DNA of 64,000 nt, taken from Cloeon dipterum (Eukaryota; Arthropoda; Insecta; Ephemeroptera; Baetidae). Under the pieces are notes generated by a model that saw nothing but the letters and a program-made list of their open reading frames with translations, did no database searches and was not told the origin of the DNA. Below, piece by piece: positions 34,768-46,800 of this stretch (its first letter is position 1; every line of letters starts with the position of its first letter). Position numbers and translations under genes: made by a program. The stretch is from positions 31,608,844 through 31,672,843 of the forward strand of contig NC_088787.1 in NCBI RefSeq assembly GCF_949628265.1. Direction: 5' to 3'.

Positions 34768-37349
34768 TGTTAATTGTTAGCGCATAAAAACATCTCTATA
34801 CTTTTGGCATTTTAGTGCATCAAAATAATGGAACTTAACAAGCAAAATAATTATTGCGGAAATTTTTCTTATTTTTAAATCCTCAGAGATGAACTAAATT
34901 TAATTGCTATATATCAGTAAAGAGAGCGCGAATAGGAATTTAATAACGCGCGCTCATCATTGAAAATGAGAGGAAAGAAGGGAAAGCGTGGGTGAGTTGC
35001 CTGCTTTAAACACAAGTCAGATGAGCACCAGCAGCAGCGTCAAGACACAGCGCGGGAGGGGGAAGGGAGAGCTGGCTGTCCAGCTGAGGCAGCTGAGCCG
35101 GCCGGCTTTACTCTTTACTTACGGACGGTTGGCTTGGCTGACCGCTGACCGTCAACCAGAACGGCACCACGGCAGTGCTAGTATTAGTCATTTATGTACA
35201 GTAAATTGTTTTGTTAACGATTCATCGAAATTCTTCGCCCGTTACCGCCGTTGCCGCGAGTCGCGACCTTTCCACTCTTTCCAGCCTTTAAATTTCGACA
35301 CGCTGCAGACTGAAAGAGCTCCTGAAGTCGCATTACATGCCTTGCGAGGGTGCGAGGAAAACCAGAGGAAAAGATGCACGACAAAGAATTTGTCTTTTCA
35401 CGTCTTTCATTCGAGGTTTGCTCGACAAGTCTGCGAATTTCATTGATGTCTGGGTATGTATGATATGTATCATACAGGAATTTTTGTTCATGTTTCATGT
35501 ATCATACATATTTGTATGTACGTACATACATATATGTACAATATTGGTTGGTCGGCCACATGAATAACGTATTTTCCGTATTTTCAATATTTTCTTGTCA
35601 CCAACTGTCAATTTTTTCCCGCCACAACAGTTAATTTCCCGGAATTTTTTGAAAAATTAGTTATACTCGCTTTTAAAACATAATATGTTATGAAATAGTT
35701 ATTCAACATTTTTAAGTTTTAATTATTAAAAGATCGAGACCAGAAGGAGCAATTTTTAATCTCGACTCCTTGATAGTTACATAATGATAATATATGTAAG
35801 TACATAAATATAATCCTCTCTAGAAACCATTTTACGTTTGCCGATTCAGTATTTAATTCAATTAAACTTTTAAACGGAATAAAACTCCAGATTTTGAATA
35901 AATCCTGGAAAGGAGCGGTTTTTCTATAAAACAGATGTGCTTGAAGAATTTTTTGTTTTCAGAATTACATAAAAGGATTCTAGAAATAATTTTAAAAAAT
36001 TATTATTTACCACGAATTTACCAAGCATTTTTGTTCTTGAATCTAAAAAATTTAAATTAACACAAAATGTTCGGGCAGGTAACAAAAAAAAAATTGAATA
36101 ACTTGCAAAAATAATCCAGAATAATCAATTTACCATTTTTACCCTTCGTATGAGATCAAGCATTTCAAGGGGCAAAGAACCAAAGCACGCAGCCCTAGCA
36201 GTAATTTGACTTAATAACAGTAAGGATGAATTTGCAAGGAGGGTTTTGCAATCAAATAAATCCATGTGTCCATTTGTCTGATTTTCACGTTCTTACTGCG
36301 CGTTACATTTAAAAAATCAGATTTATGCACAAATTCACTGAAGAATACATATACATGATTTTTTGCCCTCACTTGATCTTGAGATATAAAGGCGATTTCC
36401 AAAATAGGTCGAATTTAGGCAGTTTGATATGATACGTTGAGGATCAATTACGGTCTTCAGGTTATGCGGCGCTGTTGTGACTGTTATTAATGATGTGAAA
36501 TATATATTATGTGTTTCATAAAGAAATATTTTAAACTAAGATGTTATGGATGTTATGCTCAAAATAGAGGTCTTGACATTTTCATAATCGATTCGGGCAG
36601 TCTTATGACGTTTTGTCATGTATCGTGTTCAGCGTGACATTGTGCTACTTACATAATATTATAAATGTATGTGTACGCTCAGTTTTAATTTTTGCTGTAC
36701 TAATTCTGTCGTTTTTCTCACACTAGTCACACTTTCTTCTAATTTTTTCATCGATAGCCTCTCAATTTGGATTCGTCGTCAGGCAACAATACAGAGGAAA
36801 CTACAAAGGAAGCTTGCACCTCGTGTTTTGACTGCTACTTTCATTGTCTTCTCACCTGATGGATGCAGAGTTCAAGTGAGGAGACAGTGAAAGCTGCAAG
36901 CGAACCAACATATGAACGGATCACTGACGACTGCTGAGGATTCCGAGAAGCTACCATTGAAAAAGAAAAGGCTGTGAAAAGGACCGAAAATGGTTAAAAT
37001 CATCTGACGGTTAAAATGTGGACCAACAAATCATTTAATAAGAATAAAAATGCAGCTTCAACTCTTCACAAAACAACAGAGTCGGAACAACGACAGCTCC
37101 AAGGAGATTGACAGAGAAGAAAATCTGCACGCGCCAGATACAGTAACTGCGCTGAACAGGACCAAATTTCAGGAAAATATTTGAGCAACAGCAACCAGAG
37201 GCATTTGAGAGGGAAGGTAAGCAGACTGACAATTCGGGCACTCAACTAACAAGCCATCAAAGTATTTTACGAGGCTCTTGCTTGAGAGCTGACTGATTTT
37301 CTATAGTTTCAAAATCTTTGCTGGCTTGTATCTGCAAGCCGCAAGTTTA
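34768..37349. other. intergenic spacer with unexplained GC-richer patches
   Basis: 34919-35450 is GC-richer than its surroundings. It contains an ATG at 34966 that would read MRGKKGKRG into a consensus donor (GG|GTGAGT), but no partner exon was found. 35450-35540 is a GTAT/ATAC-type simple repeat. 36750-37215 contains short protein-like runs broken by stop codons and ends at a donor-like GGGAAG|GTAAGC. None of this is assigned to a gene. Confidence 0.35.
35450..35540. repeat. GTAT/ATAC simple-sequence tract
   Basis: Short alternating and palindromic runs such as ATGTATCATAC and TATGTACGTACATACATA. It is a simple sequence repeat with no other visible function. Confidence 0.6.
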
Positions 37350-37912
37350 GTGCTGAAGATTAAACTTCTCCAGGTAGCACTAAAGGGCAAAACGCTCTCA
37401 GGGAGATTATAGGCTCGCTTGTGCAAAGAGTGGTCAATGAGAAGAACACAATTGGTCTTGAATATTGTATTCTTGTCATGGACTACTTTTTTCACAAGCG
37501 AGTCTATAAATATACAACATCCGGATCAACAAAATGGAAATGACCACTGACACAGCCATGTATTTTTTCTTTTCGCTTTTCAAATTGCATAATATGACTT
37601 TTTACGCTGAATTGATATGCCGCACTATGTATAACCGCAGCCGAGGCCTTGTCTCACGAAGAGGTGCGAAGCTACTTTCTGAAAGAAAAGATGGTTGGCC
37701 CTTTTCTCGAACGCATTTTTGCTCCTCTCGCGAACAGCTACCCTACACACCGCCCGCACCCTGCACAACACCCGGGCTGAGCGGTTCCCTGGTTTCCCTG
37801 AAAAAGACCTTTAATTCTAAAGGTCATTGCATAAAAATCTGTCTATTTTCTATTTTACATTAGCAAAAAAATAAGATTATCAATCCCAGGGAGGTTAAGC
37901 TTGAAAAGCTTT
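37350..37912 (+). pseudogene. broken duplicate of IQGAP exons 19-20 with their intron
   Basis: Starting at GTGCTGAAGATT, the sequence tracks IQGAP 30765-31300. It covers the rest of exon 19, the 52-nt intron, exon 20 (for example GAGGCCTTGTCTCACGAAG and CGGTTCCCTGGTTT) and the start of intron 20. Several small deletions and insertions break the frame. Because the intron is kept, it arose by DNA duplication, not retrocopying. An inserted piece at about 37455-37512 is an inverted copy of the preceding 45 bp or so. It cannot encode a working IQGAP part. Confidence 0.85.
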
Positions 37913-38360
37913 AATAATAATAAATTATTGTCAATTCACACGAAGGATTAATTCATAATAATTATTGTCGCTTTAATTCTTACAACAGATGTTGCAATAA
38001 TTATTATTAAAGTAAAAGGCGCGCATTGTGCTTGAAAAGCAGCCAGCGCACTCCAAAATGTGGGCGTGTCTCTTATCTGTTACACTGTTCTTGAGCGGTA
38101 AACCGAATGATATAATGTATTATTTTTGGAAGGTTTAATTATGTAGGTAGGATAGTGAAAAGAGTAAACAGAGCACTTGCACCGCACTATCAGTGAACCA
38201 CTAATGAGCTAATCATAAATGCCATAAACATAGAAATCACTGGAAAAGCGATACATCCAGGTAAGTGCGCAGTTTCGGAAGGTAGATAAAATCACTCCTC
38301 AAAATAGAGGATTATTATATATTATAATTATTATAATGTTTGCATTTCTCATGGAATAGA

Positions 38361-39640
38361 ATGGAGTTTCTGCTCGGTGGCGTCGCTGCAGTGATTTCGA
38401 ACGTAGTATGCAACCCGCTGGACGTGGTGAAGATCCGGATGCAGCTGCAGGGCGAGCTGCTGGCAAGGGGCGAGTACACGGTGCACTACAAGAACGTGTT
38501 CCACGCCTTTTATGCGATCGGCAAGGCGGACGGCGTGCTCGCCCTGCAGAGGGGCCTCGTCTCCTCGTCGGCGCACCAGTTCATCCTCAACGCCATCCGA
38601 CTCGGTGCCTTCCACTTTGCTGAAGACCGTGGCTGGACCACGGACGAGACTGGAAACCATACCTCTTTGCCGAAAAGTGCCCTCATTTCCTCGGTGGCGG
38701 GAGGCATCGGTGCCATTGCAGGCAGTCCCTTTTATTTGGTACAAGTTTTCTCTGATAAAAAATTCATTATTTTAATTAATTTCTCATCTCCTTCAGGTAA
38801 AAACGCAGATGCAGTCGTACTCGAATAGTGAGATCGCAGTCGGACACCAGACCAAGCACCTCGGCACATTTTCCGCTTTCAAGCAGATTTACGGGGAGCA
38901 CGGCTTAAAGGGTCTGTGGCGCGGCACAAACAGCGCCGTGCCAAGGATGGCCGTCGCTTCAGCAGCTCAACTCACTTCCTACGACATTTTCAAAAGGCAG
39001 TTGAACGAATCAAAGGTACGTGTTTATTTTTCTCAATTTATCTGGGGAGCGAGCAGGGTGGCGTTGGAAGCAGCTGTTCTTGCGGCCGCTTTTCGAGCGG
39101 TTCGAGTTGTGCCTGCGATTTATTTTTTTCAGGGTTTGTAAATTCGTCTAAAAATACCCCTTGTATTTAAATAAAAATTAAATGTGTATATGAGAAGATA
39201 TTATTTTAGATGTAAACAACTGTGATTCTTGTATTCTTTACACTTTCGTGTACATGCAACAAGTTAAAATAAATGAATTGCAGATGTTGAGTAATGATCA
39301 CAGCATCAACTCGTTTGTGGCCAGCGTGCTGAGTAGCTTTGTGACCCTGATTGTCAAAACGCCTTTCGACGTCGTATCCACGAGGATCTACAACCAAGGT
39401 ATTTTAGCTGATAAATTTATTTCAAATTTAAATTGATTTATTTGTTTAGGAGTAGACGCCCAGGGAAAAGGACTGCTGTACTCAGGGGTGGTCGACTGCT
39501 TTGTCAAGATTGTCAAGAAAGAGGGATTTTTCGGCCTGTACAAGGGCGCTGGCGCAGCCTATTTGAGATTGGGCCCACACATAATAATAAGCCTTGTTGT
39601 CTGGGATTGGCTTAGACTTTTGTACGACACTGGAAAATAA
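38361..39640 (+). CDS. mitochondrial carrier, SLC25A34/35-like
   Basis: Four coding exons (38361-38738, 38797-39015, 39284-39398, 39450-39640) give 300 residues, the standard carrier length. Three carrier repeats are visible. Their signatures are [12 protein letters not shown] after helix 1, PFYLVKTQMQ after helix 3 (tyrosine in the acidic position, typical of the SLC25A34/35 group) and [12 protein letters not shown] after helix 5 (serine replacing the basic residue). Half-repeat glycines such as [12 protein letters not shown] and [12 protein letters not shown] are present. The protein should sit in the mitochondrial inner membrane; its substrate is not known from sequence. The ATG opens immediately after an acceptor-like TAG, so a 5' UTR exon may exist. 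Confidence 0.92.
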
Positions 39641-40826
39641 TCGTTCAAATATTTTGTGAATAACGACTGTGATAAATGTACGGCTTCGAGAAATGATTTC
39701 AAATTAAAACTGGCAATCTAGGAAAATTACGTTTTTTATTTTAAGTACAGAATATAAATTATTTTTATACATTTTTTTCTAACAATTTACACGATTCCTA
39801 TTAATTAGTACAACGACGTCAGAGCTTACGAACAAGGCTTTGTAACTCTTGCTTTTGCGCACCAAGTGGCCCATTGATGGTCACTTGGTGCGAAACATAA
39901 TTCATTTGAAAAAGATCTATCACTAGAAACTGCGGCAAGGCTGGGGTACTTGGCATTAAAAACTCGTTTGATTCAAAATCATTGCGCTCGTCGTGCCGTG
40001 ACCAGCGTATTGTTCATAAGAAAATAATTCATCTGTCTGTTCTGAGGTTAGTTCAGCAGTATTGTCCAACGTTTCTATTCAATGCCGTGATGAGTGTAAC
40101 AAAATAAGTTCTGGATGATTTTGACCCAATGGCAGCTGAATAAATGCTCGAACCGCACGCCCTCCGGAATGTTAGGCAGCAAGAATTAAATTAGAACTAA
40201 AAGCTTAAATTCTGGGCAATAATTATAATAATTTACGGATGTAACGATATCACAGCGCTGGAGTCGGGGGCCCAGCAAAGTCTTCTGCAACTAATAATAA
40301 CCATTTGGGGACTTCGAGATGCAGCTCAGGCGATCACTTCTGGTAATTGACTCCCGGGTTTCAAAGTCTTTTGTCTAGATTCGTTTGATCTGAAACACGA
40401 AACAAAGAAAGGGCGTCAAAGAGAGCGGAGCAAGGTGAGAGCAGGTGAGGTGCTGGGGAGGTTTGGAGTCTACTTGCATTGTTAGTAGGCGCGCGTGTCC
40501 AAATTTGTTAACTTTTGCTTTTTCTTGACACCACTTTTATAGCAGGCGCTTTCCTAAAATTCAACAGACAATTTCTCTCAAAATTTGCTTAGTTTGGTTC
40601 CAAAATACCATTAAACTACGGCTACCTATTACGTGCTCTACAAATCATCTATTTAATTATGAGTGCAAGCTAAACACAGACAGACGGACAGACAGTGAAC
40701 GGCAACACAAGCTTTTATGTTTGATCCGAGGAGCAGCAAGAAGTAGTACAAATCCCAATGCAGCAGAGAAACGAGAAATCTGTCGTGGTTAATTTAGGTT
40801 GTCGCGGGAATAAAAGCGAGTGCCGC
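39641..40826. other. convergent spacer between the carrier and the flippase
   Basis: Contains the 3' ends of two converging genes and one perfect hairpin at 39858-39892. No coding sequence was recognised. Confidence 0.45.
39858..39892. other. perfect hairpin in the convergent 3' spacer
   Basis: CGCACCAAGTG and its exact complement CACTTGGTGCG are separated by 13 nt, 220 nt past the carrier stop codon. It could be a 3'-UTR structure. It is too short for a typical microRNA precursor. Confidence 0.35.
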
Positions 40827-43800
40827 CTACCTTAGTACGGACGAGCTGGACGTGTTACTCGACCATGCCACCAAGAACTCCTCACCTCTGCGAATGTTTC
40901 GGTGCTCGAGCAGCGATTTGGTCACGTCGTTCGGGGCCAGGCTCGACCTCAGCACCTTTATCACAAACCTAGCCAAAAGAAATTGCGGTTGAAACGAATT
41001 GAAAACCCCTGCAAAGAGAATCCATAATACCTCGGCAATAGGGCCAGCACGGAGGCTACAACCGTAGTGAACCAGTAAACGCTGTTGCCAAGCGTCTTGT
41101 AAATCACCCAGTAAGTGCTCGGCAGGCCGAAACAGCTCACGCAAAACGAGTTGTAAACGAACGCGAAACAGTAGAACCCTACGATGGAACACGCCATCGA
41201 CAGGATGTGAATGATAGTCTGCAAAAAATTAATCTAAATAAAAGAGATGGACATTTCAATGTTTAACATACCCATGATTTGATTTCCACAGCCACGTGAA
41301 GTAAATTGACAAACATGCATGTTGATGTGAGAGACGTTCCAAACTCCCAAATGTCGACAGTCGAGTCGGAGTAGGCCTGCAATTACGATTTAATTTTTAC
41401 TCTAATTACAACTAGACTTGGATTGAACGCACAGCTGCTGTTATAAAGAACATGACTATGGACTGGTACAAAGAGTCCGCCATGGTGAGCCAAAACGAGT
41501 GCGGTTTGTACACGGAGCCGAGCCGTCCCTGTTTGTACAGGGCCGGTTTTGACAAGAGCAAATCGGCAGGAGCGTCCTGGTCGTAGACGCCTGCAATTGC
41601 AAGTAAATCGTTAGCCAGGGGCAACGTTATTTATATTTCAAAACCTCACCGATTGCGATTGGTGGAAGCGAAGTGAAGACAAGATTGTAGAGCATTAGGT
41701 ACATCTGGTCCATCATGACCGCACCAGAAAACCCGCAGTAAATTTGATACCAGAAAATGAGGAACACAAACGTCTGGACACAATTTCTCGTTAGTACAAA
41801 AATAATACAAGCAAATAAGCGAATCTTACAGCGTTTTTGTAAAGGAAGTAAAGCACCATCCTGGCGAGTCTGTCGTAACACCAGTGACCGTGGACCAGGA
41901 GGAAGCGCTCCAAGTATTTGAACCTGGACAGGGCAAAGTCGGAGGCCATGACCGCCTGCATGCCCTCCTGGCCCGAAATGCCGACGCCGATGTCCGCCGT
42001 CTGGATCATCGAGACGTCGTTGGCCCCGTCGCCTGAAACGAGAAACAAATGAAAAAACCGTGCGCGGGTTTCACGGCATTGCGCCTACCTATGGCAAGGG
42101 TTCGCACTTTCAAAATCTCCTTCACCACTTTCACGATATACGCTTTCTGCAGCGGAGTCGCTCGACAGCACAAAACGGAACTGCAAAAGCGCGTCAGGGT
42201 GAGGAAGGGCTTCTTCAGGTTCGACCTTTGATCCAGAATGTAGCTGCAACATTTTTTTTAATCAATTTTGGAAAAAACTTTCGACTGTGATAGATTACGT
42301 CAGGGTTTTGCCATCGACAACGAGCGCTCTCTTGGGGTAGTGCGGGGGCAAGTCTGCGAGGGAGGCGAGGGGGTTGGAGGTGAGGTTTGATCCACGGGGC
42401 AGTTGGCGCTCAATGTCCTGCAGGTAGGCCGTGATGGTGCTCTCGGCCGCGTCCTTGGAGCGCGCCGCCAACTTGAGCAGCTCCATCTGCGGCGAGAAGA
42501 GCTTGGCCGAGTAGGCGATGTTGATGGCGGTCTCCTGTTTGTCACCGGTCAGCACCCACACCACGATGCCGGCCTCGATTAGCGCCGCGATTGTCTCCGG
42601 CACGCCGTCCTGCAGCCTGTCCTCGATGCCGGTGGCGCCTTTAAAGAAACGGTCCGGTCAGTGAGAACGCGCAAGAAAAATTTAATGTACCGAGCAGAAT
42701 GAGGTTCGTCTCGAGCCTGCAAAACGATTCCCGAATCCGCCTCTCGTGGTCGTGCATCATCTCGGCCTCCTTGTGCAGCACGTGCCACGCATCAAACTCG
42801 GCCTCGGACAGGTTTCTCTTGGCCATCACCAACACCCGCAGACCCTGCCGCGCGTACGCATTCAGGTGCTGCTGCGTGTTGAAAATGAACTGCTGCATTG
42901 CGGGATCGTCTGAAATTAAAAGAACACAACAATATAATTTAGTATAAGTAGTGACGTGTGCCCCTTTGGCCCTGCGGGCAATTATCCGACGAGGCGGCAA
43001 AATAGACCAAAATAAAATTCAAATAAAAGCAACGGCGCTGAAAAAAAAACGCAAAAACAGTCCTGAGGAAGATTGGTGAAAGATAATGGTAAGAAATAGC
43101 CATATATGTGCTCCAATTTAGTGAAAAAGCATTAAAAACCGGCCTGGGAGCGGATCTCAGGTCGCGGGGTGCCCTGAAAAAGGTCGTTAGGGTATCCCAA
43201 GTTTTTACGTGGCGCCAACTCGGTACCCTGCCCTAGCCCTGCAAAGGACGTTCCTTAGCTAAAAAAAAAAGTGAAATCCCGGCTCCGCATTGGAATTTGA
43301 GCAGATTATCAGTAGACAAAGTCAATTATTTTTAACTCACCGGTTGGAGCGAGTTGCGAGAGGATGGACGAGTCTGCGCCTTTGGTGTAGAGGGTGAGCT
43401 GCTTGGTGACGGGGTGTCTGACGACGACGGACATGGACTTCCTAGACGAGTCGAAGGGCAGCACCTGCACAAGCTCGTACTCGACCATTCCCTCGCCCGG
43501 CACCAAGATGAGCGCCGTGCTAGCAACGCGCTTGAGCAGGCGGCAGTTATAGGTGTAGGCCGCGTCGACGAGAGCCAGCTCGTCGGGGCTCTCGGCCTCG
43601 TAGATGGGCTTCTTTTCTCCAGACGGCGACGGCGTGACGGCCGGCGACGAGCCGTGCTTGCCGCCTGGCCGCACCACGCGCAGCAAATTGGCCAGCCGTC
43701 GCACCGGCTTGGGCGACGGCGTGCCCAGCGGCGTGCTCTCGCTCGACGAGCAGATCGGCGACAAAGACGACTGGCCTCCGGACAGCTCCAGCAAGCGCGG

Positions 43801-46800
43801 CCGCGTGCTGCTCGTCGGCGACGGCGTCACCGACCGCGACTCGTTCAGTCTTGAATACTTTGTCGCCGTCGTCGTCGGCGCTGACGAGTTGGACTGCACC
43901 TCCACGGTTATCACGCTCGGCGACTCGATCACTCCGCTCGCGTTCATCTGTAAAGATGCAGGCGTTTGAACGGAAAAGAGAAAAAAAGAAAGAGGAAAAA
44001 CTGACGCTGTCGTGATGTGGGTGCTTGGCCACCACTACCGTATTGCACAAGGCTAAAAGAATAAAAAACTCCTGCACTCTCTGCTCGTGCGTCGACTTCA
44101 AGGTGCGCGAGCTGAGGTTGCTGTCAGTCGACAATCTCATTCCTCTCTCAAGTGCCTGGATCTCGTCCTGCAGTCTCGCGTTCGGATGAATCGGAGTTGC
44201 CACGCCAGGCCGCAAATTCTGCTCATTTTAAAATGCAAGAGTCAACTCAATAGCTTAGTTTTGTTCCCCCAAAAATTGAAATAAATACAGGGAACACGAC
44301 ATCAATGATTTCACCAAGAACAAGACGAGTTTCCTTGTTAGTCGACGCAACATTCTTTACATTCGGAACACTAACCTGCATTTCTGCGATTGGAGGGTGA
44401 TTGTAGTCTATCCCATCGATGGTGCATCGGCGGAAAATCATTTTGTTTTCCGTCAGCGTTCCCGTTTTGTCGGAGAAAATGTACTGCACCTGTACCAAAA
44501 GAAATAATGTTAAAAGCAAAACACACGCATTGAAATACTTGGCCGAGTTCCTCGGTGATGTTCAAGGCTCTGCACTCGACCCTCTTTTTGCGTTCTTCGT
44601 CGTATAGGTGCGGATCGTTGTGGATGTGAAATACTTGCAGGATTTTGGTCATCTCGATGGTGACGTAGAGCGACAGGGGAATCATCACCTGCGAACACAC
44701 GGTTTGAGCAAACACAGAGAACTGAGGCGGGAGTGGCGTCGGCGAACCTGCAGGATGATGACGTAGGTCCAGAAAGTGAGGACCGCCTCGTACGAGGGCG
44801 AGTAGTAATTGGTGATGAACGGCGGCAGAAAGTCGGGGCTGGTGAACGAGGCGAGCCACAATTTGCAGCCAATTGCCCCGATGATGCAAAGGACAACGAG
44901 AATGACCACGCACCACACGACGTCGCGGTTCATGGCGCGCTCCAGCTGAGATCGCTTGTACCTCGGGCCGCCGTTGTTCAGCATGGCTTTCGTCTCGTGG
45001 CCTGCGCCAAAGGTCAATCGAAAAAGATTCAATCCAATCGCGCTCACTCACCAGCGTAGACGACCATGCCCTCGACAAAGTCCGTGTTCTTCAGCACGCA
45101 CTCGCGCAGCAGCAGGTTGTCCGTGCCCACGGGCACCCTCTCGCCCGACTCGTGCACCACCGTCCCGTGGAAACGGTAGATCTTGGTCGTCGGCGGGTCC
45201 ACTTCGATGTTGCTGCGAAACTGGCTCGCTTCGAACGTGCTTTGCTGCAATAAATATAATTCACACTTTACCGGGGCGGGCGTCATTTTTGCCATTTTTT
45301 TTTCGAGAGAAACAAAAACGGGAAATACAAGAACAGGATTATTTGCTGGAAGGGTGGTCAATTGAAAAAAAGACTCAGATTTTTTTACGGCAATTAGAAT
45401 TGAAAAAATAAACGATAAAACGCTGCAGAATATTGGGTTCATTTTGCTCAGGATCCATTTTTTAAAAATCAATCAAAGTTGATACTGTAAAGGCATTCTT
45501 TTAATGTTTTATTTTTTCAACCAGATGATAGTTTGAAAGCTTTAGTTCCACATTCTTCAAGCGATCTATTTTTGCTTGGCGGAGGACTGGAGACGTTCTA
45601 ATTGGCCATAAAAAGCGAATACCACCGCCGGCCGATCAGAACGACCGCGGTCCTCCACCGCGTGAAAATAGATCGCTTTTCGACAGCAAACAACTTGCTG
45701 ATCACTCAACAGCGAACCCACCCTTGAGGGAAAGAAATTAAAATTTTTAGATCATCATCTGGGTGAAAGAGAATATTAAAACTTTTCTATCAAACGGTGT
45801 GAGTTTTTGAAAAATTGAATGGGTAAATATGGAAGCCCAATAGGGCAAGTTTCGCAGAAAATATGCATTCACTTGCTGTTTATCGTCTAGAGATAAGAAA
45901 AGTTTACTCGAGATCAACGAAAGGAAATGCTCAGTTGGGGATTACTTACTTTTTCCGCGAAGCCGCGAATGACATTTCGCTGCTTCAGGTTGGTCTCGCC
46001 GTCCAGGTTGCAGGTGTCGATGTAGCAGAGGCCGTGTTCGTCCGACGTCCTCAGCACCAGCACGTCGGCCGGGATGAATTCGTTGTTGGACAAGTGCACG
46101 AGGTCGCCGGCCCTCAAATTCTTCCAAAGAGTCTTGACGTATCGCTCTTGTACGCTGTGGAGCATGCGAGAGCCAAATTTCATTTTTCTTTATTTAGCAT
46201 CAATTTCAGGATCAAAGCACCGGCTTATCTGTCATTTTATGAGAGATAAATGGTGCGTACTAGTTGATTTACAAGAGAGAAAGAGAAGCTCAAAATATTG
46301 TCGTTTTATGTCAGGGCGAAAATGTGTCACGCACGCAGGTGTTTGTCGCTCGCCATGGAAACAAAAACCGCACGCTCGTCGAAATGAAGAAATCACTCGG
46401 CCGCGCCGCCATATACGCTGTACACCCACACACGGAAAAATTCGATGTGACCTTTACCTAGAAAGGCGGCTACTATTAATTACACTTTCGTTTAGACGGC
46501 CAACGTTTGTTTGATTTCCAAGCCGAGACTTTTCCAATCAAAAAAGTGACGTCACTGTCTTTTCTCGAGGATTTCGACACCTATCTTATTTCTCTAATCT
46601 ATATTAATCCAGTTCGTCAGCGAAGAGAAAGAAACGTGACGTCCCGCGCCCACAATGCGCCGAGATTGCTGCCTGGCTGGCTAATTTGTGAGAGCAGTAG
46701 TCGCGTGAATAAGTCATAACTTAATTTGTGACCGTGAACGACAAAATGAATTATGCACCGCAGTCAGTGGCGAGCAATTTTCCTCTCCAAGCTCGGCACG

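Noticed and set aside
43547-44215. 222-codon minus-strand frame in the flippase
   Set aside because: It runs through a splice donor and acceptor of the flippase and changes frame relative to conserved P4-ATPase sequence; it is a shadow.
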